63,748 nucleotides of DNA from an uncultured Alphaproteobacteria bacterium. Its GTDB lineage: Bacteria > Pseudomonadota > Alphaproteobacteria > RF32 > CAG-239. Shown one piece after another: positions 7,315 to 17,023 of this stretch; within the stretch, counting starts at the first letter, position 1; each line of letters opens with the position of its first letter. The notes below the pieces were generated by a model. That model did not search any database and was not told the DNA's origin. It was given only the letters and a program-made list of their open reading frames with translations. The stretch lies in contig CALXWC010000007.1 in the NCBI GenBank assembly GCA_944392265.1, forward strand, positions 1 to 63,748, read 5' to 3'. A program made the position numbers and the translations under genes.

Positions 7315-7929
7315 TTATTCGTAGTTTTCAATATAATCGCTGTTGGCAATATACATATTTAAGTAACGACGAATGTTTTGATCCATTTTAGCGTTAAATT
7401 CGTTGAACAATTTTGTTACCATTGAATTCCAATATTGTTCTTTTTCTGCAATGTCGGTATCAGCCGGAATGATTAACTCTCTCCATGCAATAACTTCTGT
7501 TTCTGCTTTTGACAAGCTTTTTAAGTCACTGACGCGGATAACAACATCTAAGTTTGCACGATATTTAATGCGGTCTTTGGTAAACATTTCTTGAGCTTTT
7601 TCGATTTCTTCAGTAACGCTTGCATCCTTAATGATAACGGTTGCGATTTTATCTGAACCAAAATCGACAGCTTTTAATCTGTCGCGAGCCCAAATTTTAG
7701 CTGTTTTTTCAATAGAAATCGGGAACAAGTGTTCTACATTCGGACGAGTGAAAGAAGGAGTGAATTCAGAAATAACTTCAATCTTCTTTACTTTTAAGTC
7801 AATCGGTTCCAAATTGGTAAAACGTGGTTCACGATAATTGCTGGTTTCTTCTTCTGCGTTCATTGATGCGCAGGCAGACATAAGAGATACCATCATTACA
7901 ACAGGCAAAATTCTTTTAAATATTTTCAT
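7315..7929 (-). CDS. Putative lipoprotein
   Basis: 204 residues. A signal peptide ends in the lipobox LMSAC, so Cys20 would be lipidated and the protein anchored in the envelope. The remainder is soluble, with PIDLKVKKIEVISEFTPSF near 43-61 and a C-terminal helical stretch. Comparable lipoproteins of unknown function accompany hslO in some alphaproteobacteria (recalled, not checked). It follows hslO by 58 bases on the same strand, so they may be co-transcribed. Confidence 0.8.
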   Translation of the reverse strand: MKIFKRILPVVMMVSLMSACASMNAEEETSNYREPRFTNLEPIDLKVKKIEVISEFTPSFTRPNVEHLFPISIEKTAKIWARDRLKAVDFGSDKIATVIIKDASVTEEIEKAQEMFTKDRIKYRANLDVVIRVSDLKSLSKAETEVIAWRELIIPADTDIAEKEQYWNSMVTKLFNEFNAKMDQNIRRYLNMYIANSDYIENYE

Positions 7930-7987
7930 TTTTCTAATCCCAAAAGTTATTTTTTAATCATTATCTATCATATAGATTAAAATGTCG

Positions 7988-8908
7988 TTAATTCTTTTGT
8001 TCAAGAATTTCAGCCTTATCAAAAACGTATTTTTCTGAGCAGAAATGACATTCTGCCGTTATTTTTCCGTTTTCGGCCAATTGTTCTATTTCTGATTTAT
8101 CAAATGAGCGCAAAGTATTTAAAAGTTTTTCGCGATTGCAGCGGCAGCCGAATTTATATTCCATACTTTTGGTAATGACCAAATTGTTGCTATGATACAA
8201 GCGGTGTAAAATGTCTTCAGCGCTTAAATCTGCATTGAAAATTTCATCCGCAGTTAAAGAATGCATAAAGACTTGAGCTTGATTCCAAGCTTCTTTAGCT
8301 TCTTCCTCGTCTAATTCTTCCTTGCCGCCTTTGCTTGGCATTTTTTGAATCATAATACCGGCTGCACTCCAACTTTTTGACTCTCCGTGAGGGGGAAGAA
8401 TGAACAATTGTAAGTCTGTGTCAATTTGTTCAGATTGTTTGAAATAACGTAAAGCGCATTCTGATAAATTTTTGCCTCTTAAATCAACAATACCTTGGTA
8501 AAGTTGCGTGTTTTCTCCTTGGTCAACTGTGAAAGCCAATCTGCCTTCACCCATCAAATGCGGCGCCGGTTCAACTTCTCCGCTCATTTTTCTTAAAGCT
8601 TGAGATTTTTTTAAGTGTTCTTCATCAAACTTAGCGCAAGCACGCATGGTACCGTCTGATTTTACATCAACAACCACCATTGGAACAGGTCCATTACTTT
8701 CTGTCTGCAAAGTGAATAAGCCGTCATATTTGATTGAGCTGGCAAGCATTGCCGCTAAAACGGAGCTCTCGGCAATGACACCGGAAACAGGCAACGGGTA
8801 ACCATGTTTGGTCAAAATTGTATCTATTACTTTGTTTAATCTGATTAAACGACCTCTGAAAGCACCGTTATCAATGTGAAATGACGTGCAAATATCAAAA
8901 TTATTCAA
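7988..8908 (-). CDS. hslO: Redox-regulated chaperone Hsp33
   Basis: 306 residues. Hsp33 holds unfolded proteins during oxidative stress. The four zinc-binding, redox-sensing Cys are present as CRC (255, 257) and CHFC (287, 290). The N-terminal domain has the family's GRLIRLNKVIDTILTKHGYP region. The start is TTG, supported by AAGGGG 7 bases upstream. A 60-residue region around 195-230 is rich in acidic and Lys residues. It is divergent from recX, sharing the region 8909-8983. Confidence 0.95.
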   Translation of the reverse strand: MNNFDICTSFHIDNGAFRGRLIRLNKVIDTILTKHGYPLPVSGVIAESSVLAAMLASSIKYDGLFTLQTESNGPVPMVVVDVKSDGTMRACAKFDEEHLKKSQALRKMSGEVEPAPHLMGEGRLAFTVDQGENTQLYQGIVDLRGKNLSECALRYFKQSEQIDTDLQLFILPPHGESKSWSAAGIMIQKMPSKGGKEELDEEEAKEAWNQAQVFMHSLTADEIFNADLSAEDILHRLYHSNNLVITKSMEYKFGCRCNREKLLNTLRSFDKSEIEQLAENGKITAECHFCSEKYVFDKAEILEQKN

Positions 8909-8983
8909 GTTTTGTCCCCTTAGTTAATGATTTTTATAAATATATCTGCTACATATGTAGTGATTTTTTTAGGAGTTTGCAAG

Positions 8984-9529
8984 TTGTTTGATGAAATTGA
9001 AAAAACCAAAAAGAAAAAAGTGTTAAAAAAAATAACACCGCAACGATTGAGAAATATTGCTCTTTATTATCTGAAGCGTTACGAAACATCTACGGCAAAC
9101 TTGCGTCAAGTTTTGCGCAAAAGGGTTAATGACTATGCCTTTTATAATAAAGAGTTTGATAAGCAAGAAGCCTATGCTTGGATAGAAGATATTGTTGCTG
9201 ATTTTTTGCGTTATGGTTATGTGAATGATGAACGCTTTGCCGAAATAAAAATCAGAGACTATAAACAAATGGGAAAATCTGTGCGTTATATTAAGGCAAA
9301 ACTTAAAGAAAAAGGCTTAAGCGATGATTTGGTTGAACAATTACTTAAAACTCAAGACTATGATGAATTAGAGGCAGCTCTAAAGTTTGCGCAAAAAAAA
9401 CGAATCGGGCGCTTTCGTGCTACTGATAAACAAGCAGAATATAAACAAAAAGATATGGCCGCTTTGGCCCGTGCCGGTTTTTCTTATGATGTTGTTTGTG
9501 AAGTATGTCAAATGCACGAAGATTTTTAA
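8984..9529 (+). CDS. recX: Regulatory protein RecX
   Basis: 181 residues from a TTG at 8984 with AGGAG 8 bases upstream; an upstream in-frame ATG at 8927 lacks such a site. The helical three-repeat RecX pattern is visible: IALYYLKRYETSTANLRQVL, then GYVNDERFAEIKIRDYKQMG and SVRYIKAKLKEKGL. RecX modulates RecA filaments. recA is not in the window, so it is an uncoupled copy. Its last four bases overlap the 3' end of truA. Confidence 0.9.
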   Translation: MFDEIEKTKKKKVLKKITPQRLRNIALYYLKRYETSTANLRQVLRKRVNDYAFYNKEFDKQEAYAWIEDIVADFLRYGYVNDERFAEIKIRDYKQMGKSVRYIKAKLKEKGLSDDLVEQLLKTQDYDELEAALKFAQKKRIGRFRATDKQAEYKQKDMAALARAGFSYDVVCEVCQMHEDF

Positions 9530-10332
9530 TATTCCACTTTGCTTAAGTATAATCCGCAAGCCGGTGCATTAGGTCCGGATTTTCTTCTGTCTTTGGCTTC
9601 CAAAATAGTTTTTATTTCTTCTGGTTTGATTTGGTTGTTACCAACCATTTTTAATGTGCCAACCATGTTTCTGACCTGATGATGCAGAAAAGAGCGTGCT
9701 TCAACAATAAAATCTATTTCTTCTCCGTTTTGAATGATATCTAATTTGTCCAGCGTTTTTATCGGGGATTTCGCCTGACAAGCTGCCGCACGAAAAGAAG
9801 TGAAGTCATGTTGGCCGAGCAAGTATTTTGCACCTTCTTGCATTTTTTCAACATCTAAAGGATAAGGGACCCACCAAACACGATTTTTTTGCAGAGCGGG
9901 GAAGGAACGGCGGTTCAAAATTTTGTAAATATAACCTCGTCCCTTGGCTGAAAAACGTGCGTTAAAATCATCTGAAACTTTTTCAACCTTTAATACACTC
10001 ATAGCAATATCTTGACTGCGAAGATGATGATTTAGTCCTTGTAACATTCTAAACTCATCAATATCTTTATCCATATCAAAATGAGCCACTTGAGCTAAAG
10101 CATGAACACCGGCATCGGTTCTGCCTGCACATTGAACTGTGATTTGCGGTTCTTTACCGAAAACAGCAAAAGGATTATAGACATTTCCTTTCTCATCAGC
10201 CGAAACCTTTTCAACACCCGTGAAGCAAGCAATGGCTGTTTCCAGATATTCTTGCGCGCTGGGACCATCAAGCTGTCTTTGCCAGCCTAAAAGATTGGTA
10301 CCGTCGTATTCTAGAGTCAGTTTATATCGCAT
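9526..10332 (-). CDS. truA: tRNA pseudouridine synthase A
   Basis: 268 residues. TruA isomerises U38-40 in the anticodon arm of tRNAs. The catalytic Asp73 sits in the signature AGRTDAGVHA (69-78). RFSAKGRGYIYKI and SFLHHQVRNMVGTL are further family blocks. Compared with the E. coli enzyme there is an insertion of about 15 residues just before the catalytic motif (about 43-62). It is convergent with recX, overlapping by four bases. Confidence 0.96.
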   Translation of the reverse strand: MRYKLTLEYDGTNLLGWQRQLDGPSAQEYLETAIACFTGVEKVSADEKGNVYNPFAVFGKEPQITVQCAGRTDAGVHALAQVAHFDMDKDIDEFRMLQGLNHHLRSQDIAMSVLKVEKVSDDFNARFSAKGRGYIYKILNRRSFPALQKNRVWWVPYPLDVEKMQEGAKYLLGQHDFTSFRAAACQAKSPIKTLDKLDIIQNGEEIDFIVEARSFLHHQVRNMVGTLKMVGNNQIKPEEIKTILEAKDRRKSGPNAPACGLYLSKVEY

Positions 10333-10351
10333 ATGGTTCTTTCTTTCATAG

Positions 10352-10380
10352 AAAAAGAGAGGATTTTCTCCTCTCTTTTA
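10352..10380 (-). terminator. Terminator of the Gfo/Idh/MocA gene
   Basis: AAAAGAGAGGA / TCCTCTCTTTT hairpin between the end of the oxidoreductase and the start of truA. On the minus strand the stem is followed by TTTTTC. Confidence 0.85.
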
Positions 10381-10410
10381 TACGATAAGTTTGTTTTTGG
10401 CAAATGCTTA

Positions 10411-11433
10411 TTATGCTACTTTGCTAAAATTTTCTTGTGTTTTTTCCTCTTGCCACAAGCCTAATTTTTTCTGAATAGCCCAAATAACACGCAAAGCTTC
10501 CAATGCATTTTGACCGCTGATTCTCGGAGTTTCTTTACCGTTAACACAGTTTACAAAGTGTGTTAATTCTGCAGTCAAAGGTTGGTTTGTCGGAATGAAT
10601 AATTGTTCTACACTACCTTTCAAACCATAGTTCATCCAATCTGGAATGCTTTCTTGGTTAACATAAGGCATACGACCTTGAGAGTGAACGTTAATGCTTT
10701 GGTTGATGAAGTCCATATCAATGTAGTTTGTATCTGTTGTAACAGTCAAAGTACGAACGCGAGCTTGTGTAATACGGCTGGCTGTGATGTTGGCTGTAAC
10801 ACCGTTTTCAAATGTGAGCAAAGCCGTGATATAATCTTTTCCTTCCGGATGGTCCGGTGTGGTAACGGCTGTTGCTTGAATGTCTTTAATCGGAGATTGA
10901 ACCAAAGACAAGATGATTTCGGCATCGTGAATCATCAAGTCCATGGATACATCAACGTCTGTGATACGACCGCTGGCTGCAGACATACGTTGAGCTGTTA
11001 AAGAACGAATCTTGTTGGTGTCATGCAACAATTTGTGCATTTGTTCAACAGCAGGGTTGAATTGTTCAATGTGACCAACAAGCAAAGTTACGTTATTTTT
11101 TGCGGCGGCATTGATTAAACGTTGGCAACCTTCTTCTGTGGTGGCTAAAGGTTTTTCCATCATGCAGTGAATGCCGTGATTTAAGAAAAATTCACCAACA
11201 TCAGCGTGGGTGATTGATGTGGTTACAACGCTGACTGCATCTACGTTTGCAGCAACTTCTTCTAAGCTTGAAAATGCTTTGATACCAAACATTTCGGCAG
11301 CTTTTTCTCTGGCTTCAGGGAAAATGTCATATACACCGACGAGTTCTACGCCCGGAAGAGTTTTGTATGTTTTAAGATGGTTGCGTCCCATCATACCTGC
11401 GCCGATAACGGCAACTTTGAGTAAATTTGTCAT
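10411..11433 (-). CDS. Gfo/Idh/MocA family oxidoreductase
   Basis: 340 residues. An N-terminal Rossmann fold with AVIGAGMMGRNHLK (8-21) binds NAD(P), EKP (about 91-93) is the conserved catalytic-site motif, and a C-terminal alpha/beta substrate domain follows. The blocks VGHIEQFNPAV and VDVSMDLMIHD resemble the UDP-GlcNAc 3-dehydrogenase (GnnA-like) branch that makes aminosugars for lipid A; this substrate is inference. It stands alone between truA and a lipoprotein cluster with its own terminator. Confidence 0.88.
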   Translation of the reverse strand: MTNLLKVAVIGAGMMGRNHLKTYKTLPGVELVGVYDIFPEAREKAAEMFGIKAFSSLEEVAANVDAVSVVTTSITHADVGEFFLNHGIHCMMEKPLATTEEGCQRLINAAAKNNVTLLVGHIEQFNPAVEQMHKLLHDTNKIRSLTAQRMSAASGRITDVDVSMDLMIHDAEIILSLVQSPIKDIQATAVTTPDHPEGKDYITALLTFENGVTANITASRITQARVRTLTVTTDTNYIDMDFINQSINVHSQGRMPYVNQESIPDWMNYGLKGSVEQLFIPTNQPLTAELTHFVNCVNGKETPRISGQNALEALRVIWAIQKKLGLWQEEKTQENFSKVA

Positions 11434-11558
11434 CTCAATTTATTCCTTAATTTTAGTTTGCTGAATTAATTTAGTTTACTATTAACAAATTTCTTGATAA
11501 AAATCTCTTAAATTCTTGTTACATATTGTTACATTTTGTTGAACGTAAGGAAAATAAT

Positions 11559-13352
11559 ATGAAAACATTCGGAAAACAAATGGTTAGCTTGCTTTTTACA
11601 GGCGTTTTGCTGGCTTCTTGTGCTTGGCAGAATCAAAAAGAATCTGTAAAAGAATCTCCGAAAATTCCCGTTAAGGAACAAAAAACGGAAATTGAACCCG
11701 TTAAAGGGCGTCTGAATGTTTATTCTTCCATGGCCAGAACAACAAAATATAACACGGCTGACGCTTATAAAAATTTGTCTGATATATTAAATCAGCGCTC
11801 TCAACAAAAATCTGCTCAAGATTTGATGGAATATCTGAACAAAAAGTTTGGAAATGATAGTTTAATCGGTGCTTCTCAAAAGCTTGATTTTGTTATTTTA
11901 TATGCAACGGTTCGTCTTTCCGAAGATCCGATTTTTATGCATGATTATTTGTATAATCATTCTGCACAACAAATTGCTTTGGCAACAATTAAAGGACAAA
12001 GTGAAGCTTTATTTGCGCAAAGAAAAGAAAAAGAAATTTCACGTCAAATTATGTTGACTGAAAAAAATATATTAAGCCTAAAACAAAAGTTGGCTAAAAA
12101 GGGCGCTTTGAGTGAGGCTGAGCTTGAATATCAAAAATCTTTGGAAGTTTCTTTATATCAATTAAAACAATTACAAAATGAGTTAAATCAAGCTTGGCTT
12201 AACTTTGCCGCATTTGTTAAAACGTCGCCAAAATCATTGCATGTTGAAGGTAAACATTTTTATGAGTTAGAAGATTTTGATAAGAAAAATCAGCTTGATA
12301 CTTTCCAACAAGTTGCTTTGTCCAACAGAGTGGAATTTGACTTGGCCAGAAAAGAAATTTTAGGTTTTAACAGTTTTTATCTTTATGATAAAACTTTGCA
12401 AGATTATCCGGCTTTGAAGCGTTTGGAAATTAACGGATTTGGCATTGAAAATAACATTTACCAACAAGAGTTGATGAATGATGCAAATCTCATTGCTCAA
12501 AGCTTGTTAAAAGATGTGGATGAGTATAGAACTTTGCAAAATTCAGAGCAAAAAAATGCTATGCGCCGCAATGTTATGAATAATCTTGGTGCCGCTGTTT
12601 TAACCCAAATGACCATAGATTATGCTTTGGTTGATCTAACCTCTTTGGATTATGAACAGACTAAAAATAAGGTGAGTGATTTAAGAGATAAAATCAGACA
12701 AGAAGAACGTTTGAAAAAACATAATATGGAACAATTGGCTCAGTTATTGAAAAAACGTTTGGAACTTCATCAACAAGAGAAGTTATTAAACCAAATTCAA
12801 GCCGAAAGAGCGGTTGCTTTACGTTCTTTGTATTTTCATAGCGGTTTGAGCGTGTTTTCTGAAGAATTGTTAAAGAAAAATTTGGAAGTGATTGAAGCTT
12901 CTTTGAAAAAAGCTTTTAATAAAGATATGATTGAGATGTTGGCTCAAGCCAAAGATTTGCAAAAAAGAAAGAAAACACAAGGTAATACTTGGGCAAAATC
13001 TGAAAATTGGTTGGAAGAGCTTATCGATAATAAAGGCAAAAAAGAAGATGAGCCGATAGTCTTGCCTCAAAAACCGTTGGGAGATTTCTCTCCTTATGAA
13101 GGAAAAGTTTTTGACACATATCCGATAATGCAATTGGGCTCTTATCGTCAAAAGGTGAATGCGGATATAGAGTGGCAGATGTTGCAAGAATTATATCCAG
13201 AATTTGCTGAGGTTAAGCCTAAAGTTGAAAGCTTGGTTGTGAACGGAAAAATGATGTATCGTCTTATTGTAAAGTCTAAAAACGGTGGATTTTTAGATAT
13301 TTGCAATAAGCTGCGTCAAGATAAGATAGAGTGTATTTTGCGACAGAAATAA
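11559..13352 (+). CDS. TolC-like outer-membrane lipoprotein with C-terminal SPOR domain
   Basis: 597 residues from the ATG at 11559 (AAGG upstream). The signal peptide ends in the lipobox LLASC. RLNVYSSMARTTKYN near 46-60 is the start motif of TolC-like lipoproteins, followed by the long coiled-coil repeat typical of efflux outer-membrane factors (LTEKNILSLKQKLAKKGALS and others). Residues about 522-597 (YPIMQLGSYRQKVNADIEW ... MYRLIVK) fit a SPOR peptidoglycan-binding domain. No partner inner-membrane pump or adaptor is nearby. First gene of a three-gene cluster with the pentapeptide and VirD4-like genes. Confidence 0.78.
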   Translation: MKTFGKQMVSLLFTGVLLASCAWQNQKESVKESPKIPVKEQKTEIEPVKGRLNVYSSMARTTKYNTADAYKNLSDILNQRSQQKSAQDLMEYLNKKFGNDSLIGASQKLDFVILYATVRLSEDPIFMHDYLYNHSAQQIALATIKGQSEALFAQRKEKEISRQIMLTEKNILSLKQKLAKKGALSEAELEYQKSLEVSLYQLKQLQNELNQAWLNFAAFVKTSPKSLHVEGKHFYELEDFDKKNQLDTFQQVALSNRVEFDLARKEILGFNSFYLYDKTLQDYPALKRLEINGFGIENNIYQQELMNDANLIAQSLLKDVDEYRTLQNSEQKNAMRRNVMNNLGAAVLTQMTIDYALVDLTSLDYEQTKNKVSDLRDKIRQEERLKKHNMEQLAQLLKKRLELHQQEKLLNQIQAERAVALRSLYFHSGLSVFSEELLKKNLEVIEASLKKAFNKDMIEMLAQAKDLQKRKKTQGNTWAKSENWLEELIDNKGKKEDEPIVLPQKPLGDFSPYEGKVFDTYPIMQLGSYRQKVNADIEWQMLQELYPEFAEVKPKVESLVVNGKMMYRLIVKSKNGGFLDICNKLRQDKIECILRQK

Positions 13353-13417
13353 TTTATTTGTAAATATTAAGAAAATAGTTTATATCTAGAAAGATGCTAA
13401 TAAATTGAGTTGAAGTG

Positions 13418-14704
13418 ATGTCTGAGTTTAAAAATAGTTTTTCTATACCGCCTAAAAAGAATAAGCACAGTGAAGAAAATGTGTTTGACTTTTCTTATGC
13501 CAGAAATCCTATACCACCTAAAAAGACAGATACTTCAATGTCTTATTCTTGGAAAGCAGTTTCTAAAGAAAAAAATTTTCCCGAAGAAAAAACAAATAAA
13601 CCCTTGCGCGAATCTCAAATCGTGGCGGCTGAAGTTGCCATTGAACAAAAAATGTTCAAACTTCCCGAAAATAATGAAAATAAATCTGAAAAAAACTATT
13701 CGGGAAAGATTATTGAGGATAGAAATTTTGCTAAAAAAGATTTATCTAATGCCGACTTTTCAGCAACTGATTTGAGTGGGGCTGATTTTACAGGTGCAAA
13801 TTTACAAGGTGCAAATCTTTCGGGAGCAAACTTAACCGATGCCAACTTTAGTAATGCAGATTTAAGCGGTGCGGTTTTATCAGGCGCAAATTTGCTTAAA
13901 GCAAACTTCACAGGTGCGAAATTAAATCGAGTTACGTTAACCGAAGCCAATTTGGAAGAAGCCATTTTATTGGGAATTGAGATTGATGATTTGGGTTTGG
14001 AAGAGCTGCAAACATTAATTGAATATATGGCGACTTATTATCCGCATAAACTTAACCTTACAAAGTTGAATTTGAGCCTTTTAGACTTGAGCCGAATCGA
14101 TTTGACAAAGGTGAGCTTGCGCGGTGTGGATTTTACCGGTTGTTCTATGAAAGGCGTTAAAATTTGGGAGCTCGATTTAAGTGAATGTATTATTTCTCCC
14201 GAGCAAATTGCCGAAGCTCTCGGTCGTGTACCTTCTGCCTTGGAGTTGGCAAAATTATTGGCTCCTAAAAGACCTCAGAAAAAAGCTCAGAAGAATATTG
14301 GTGAAGATGTGATTAAGTTCTTCTATGAGGTTAAAAGAGACTATGGTGTTTGGGATGTTACCCATGATAAGGGCTTGGATATCGGCAAACTTGTCGAATC
14401 GGGAATGAAAGTTTTTCGTAAAGCCGTTGAAAAACCAAAACCACCCGTTGAGGGTGAAGAGTTGGTCGCTCAGCTTAAAGAAGAAAGACAAAATGAAGAT
14501 AAAAGCAGAAATGAAATCTTAAAAGAAAAAATCTTGCAAAGAAAAGAAGAAGAGCGTAAAAAGTTGGCTGAGAAAAAACAAGAATTTCAGCAAGAAGTTT
14601 CTCGTTCTAAAGAAGACAGAAACATTGAAAGTAAAGATGAAGAAAAGTCAAAGAGTCATCATATGATGGAAAAAATGGTTCATCGGGATCGTGGGCGCGA
14701 GTAG
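13418..14704 (+). CDS. Pentapeptide-repeat protein with long charged tail
   Basis: 428 residues. A polar N-terminal region (1-105) is rich in Lys/Ser/Pro. Residues about 108-185 form a right-handed beta-helix of A(D/N)LXX repeats (for example [19 protein letters not shown]), with a shorter second block at about 212-247. The last 90 residues are a highly charged coiled coil of Glu/Lys/Arg. No signal peptide, so it is probably cytoplasmic. It is 14 bases from the VirD4-like gene and 65 after the TolC-like gene, suggesting a joint role. The role is unknown. Confidence 0.85.
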   Translation: MSEFKNSFSIPPKKNKHSEENVFDFSYARNPIPPKKTDTSMSYSWKAVSKEKNFPEEKTNKPLRESQIVAAEVAIEQKMFKLPENNENKSEKNYSGKIIEDRNFAKKDLSNADFSATDLSGADFTGANLQGANLSGANLTDANFSNADLSGAVLSGANLLKANFTGAKLNRVTLTEANLEEAILLGIEIDDLGLEELQTLIEYMATYYPHKLNLTKLNLSLLDLSRIDLTKVSLRGVDFTGCSMKGVKIWELDLSECIISPEQIAEALGRVPSALELAKLLAPKRPQKKAQKNIGEDVIKFFYEVKRDYGVWDVTHDKGLDIGKLVESGMKVFRKAVEKPKPPVEGEELVAQLKEERQNEDKSRNEILKEKILQRKEEERKKLAEKKQEFQQEVSRSKEDRNIESKDEEKSKSHHMMEKMVHRDRGRE

Positions 14705-14718
14705 TTTGAGATAAGGTG

Positions 14719-16941
14719 ATGTCATTTCCCGAAAAAAACAGTCGATTAAATAAAGCTAAACTTAAAAAGATTTTGTTCTTTTTATGTATGCTTTTTGTTT
14801 TTGTTTTCTTAAGTCTTTTTTCTATCGGCTTGGCAAAACTTATGAATAAAGGTTTTAGCCTTAAAGTTTTCCATGAGGCTTTGGCTTTTGCAAATAAGAT
14901 TATTTCTGACCCAACGTATTTACTCTCTGTTTATTGGCAATATATAAAAATTTTTACACGCTTGGCTATGGAAAATAAATTAAGCGTTGCGGCAAGTTTG
15001 CCAATGATTCCTCTTTTGTTCTTAGTTTCATTTATCGGAATTTATTTAGGAAGATGGTTTAAAAAATTTTATCGCAAAAGGAAAAAGTTTAAATTTGCTT
15101 CCTTATCTGAATTATTGAAACTTGATATTTTTGCAAAACATTTTTTTGTTTTGGGATATGCCAAAGATGCGCTCCTTGAAATTAAGAAGAACAGTTCTCT
15201 TTTAGTGTTGGGCGAAACCTCAACTTCAAAAACTTCATCTTCCGTTATTCCTTCAATTTTGGAAGCAGAAAACTCTTCTTTATTTGTTGTTAGTTCACAA
15301 AATGATGTGGCCAAATATACAAGTGGTTATCGCGCCAAATTGGGTAAAGTTTTTTATCTGAATTGGGGATTGTGTGATGACGCTATTAAAAAAGAATATT
15401 CTGCCAGATGGAATCCTCTTTCTGCCAAAGAAATGCCCGTAGAAACGGATGTGAAAGAAGGATATTTGTATGGAATGTGCAAATATTTTATTCACCATGC
15501 TTTGCCGGAAAAAATTAATGATGAAGTAATATCGCATAAATTGGTTGTGAAAACGTTTTATGCCTTATTGAGCTTTTTTGTTTTGAAAATTGAACGTGCA
15601 CAAGCCAATGATTATTTTTTGAGTTGTTTTTTAGAGAATGAAAAGCTTCGTCCTGATGATAAAGACCTTTTATTGAGTTATTATGTTTTGATGAATCAGG
15701 AATATGCAGCACCGGCAATTGAAAATTTGCAAGCAAATAATTTGAATATGGAAAATTATTTGCCTATCGGAAGTTGGGAAGGTGTTCCTGATAATTGGCG
15801 TGGAAAAGAGCTTAATTTTTCCATGTTTTATGATTGGTTGTTGCGTTGCTTTTTTAAGTTCAAAAAGCAAAATAAAAACAATGCGGATTTTAGATTAACA
15901 TTGGCCAAGTATTGTTTGGAAGAAGCGGCGTTTTTTGGTTATGCTGAAAAACATACAGAGCTTTTACAAATGGTGGTTGATTTAACCCCAGAACAAAGAG
16001 AAATTGTTTTTTCTTATATCCTTGAAGCATTATCTTGCTTTAAGCTTCCCAGCATTAGAGAAAGAACATCAACAAGTGATTTCAAAATTGCAGATTTATA
16101 TGCCGAAAAAGATGTGATTACGGTTTATTCTTTGGCTGAAGAAAAGACCTATTCTTTTATTAATAAATTGTTTGTGGATATGGTTTTGAATTATAATTTA
16201 TCTCATTTTAAAGGGCTGGCATCTCCACTTAATTTTATTTTTGATAATGTTGAACAACAACCTCGTTATGAGGCGTTAAGTGCTTCTTTTGCAGAGGAAA
16301 ATCAGATTAATTCATCTTATTTGTTTACGGTATCTTTTTATGATATGCTCAAACAAAAATATTCTTTATCTGAAATTGCAGGCTTTTTGCAAAAAGTTGA
16401 GCATAAGGTGTTGTATGTGCAAAATTATAAAAATGCAGCTAAGTTATTAAAAAACGTATTTTTAGAGTCTGGGGTTTTGGCTGATGATGATGTGCATACA
16501 AAAGAATATTTTGAGAGCCTTATTTGGGATATGAATAACAAAATAGGTCATGATATTTCAAGAAAAGATGTTTTGTTGCTGGCTCCAAAAATTAATGATT
16601 ATCCGTTTTGTCTTAAAGCAGCCTTTTTTGCGCAAAATGAAACTTTGAAAAATAAAGCAGAAATTCCTACTGCATATTTCTTGACCAAAGAACAATTTGA
16701 TAAGCGCAATTCTCAAGATATTGATGTGCCGGATTTGTTACAGATGATTAATAAGCTTGGCTATAAATTGGAAGATGCGGCAGAAATTGAAGATGCTTTG
16801 GCTGAAACAAATAAAGATGAATTCATTGAACCTGAAAAAGAGCAAAAACAATCTTCTCAAGTTGAAGATTGGTGGCTTGAAGAAGATGCTTTCACACAAG
16901 AAGATTCAGATGCAAAAAATCCGTTTTCTTCATCAAATTAA
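14719..16941 (+). CDS. Degenerate VirD4/TraG-like (T4SS coupling-type) ATPase
   Basis: 740 residues. Two N-terminal membrane segments (about 18-42 and 92-111) are followed by an ATPase-like domain. The VirD4/TraG pattern is visible in order: a P-loop-like GETSTSKT at 165-172, SVIPSILEAENSSLFVVSS, then TSGYRAKLGKVF and ARWNPLSAKEM, and a Walker-B region NFIFDNVEQQPRYEAL near 505-520. Key residues are altered: the second P-loop Gly is Ser, and the usual Asp-Glu is Asp509-Asn510. ATP hydrolysis may be impaired. No other type IV secretion genes are in the window. An acidic C-terminal tail follows. Confidence 0.72.
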   Translation: MSFPEKNSRLNKAKLKKILFFLCMLFVFVFLSLFSIGLAKLMNKGFSLKVFHEALAFANKIISDPTYLLSVYWQYIKIFTRLAMENKLSVAASLPMIPLLFLVSFIGIYLGRWFKKFYRKRKKFKFASLSELLKLDIFAKHFFVLGYAKDALLEIKKNSSLLVLGETSTSKTSSSVIPSILEAENSSLFVVSSQNDVAKYTSGYRAKLGKVFYLNWGLCDDAIKKEYSARWNPLSAKEMPVETDVKEGYLYGMCKYFIHHALPEKINDEVISHKLVVKTFYALLSFFVLKIERAQANDYFLSCFLENEKLRPDDKDLLLSYYVLMNQEYAAPAIENLQANNLNMENYLPIGSWEGVPDNWRGKELNFSMFYDWLLRCFFKFKKQNKNNADFRLTLAKYCLEEAAFFGYAEKHTELLQMVVDLTPEQREIVFSYILEALSCFKLPSIRERTSTSDFKIADLYAEKDVITVYSLAEEKTYSFINKLFVDMVLNYNLSHFKGLASPLNFIFDNVEQQPRYEALSASFAEENQINSSYLFTVSFYDMLKQKYSLSEIAGFLQKVEHKVLYVQNYKNAAKLLKNVFLESGVLADDDVHTKEYFESLIWDMNNKIGHDISRKDVLLLAPKINDYPFCLKAAFFAQNETLKNKAEIPTAYFLTKEQFDKRNSQDIDVPDLLQMINKLGYKLEDAAEIEDALAETNKDEFIEPEKEQKQSSQVEDWWLEEDAFTQEDSDAKNPFSSSN

Positions 16942-17023
16942 TTCTTAAAAAACAAAATAACTGTTTTTTATTTTGTTTTTTGGTAAACTTGCAAAAAATT
17001 TATAGATAGAATCGGTGATATTT

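Noticed and set aside
8927..8983. N-terminal extension of recX from ATG 8927
   Set aside because: It lacks a ribosome site and adds a hydrophobic stretch foreign to RecX; TTG 8984 has AGGAG at the correct distance.
13740..13975. DNA-level tandem repeat
   Set aside because: The periodicity is explained by the pentapeptide codons of the encoded protein; it is not an independent repeat element.
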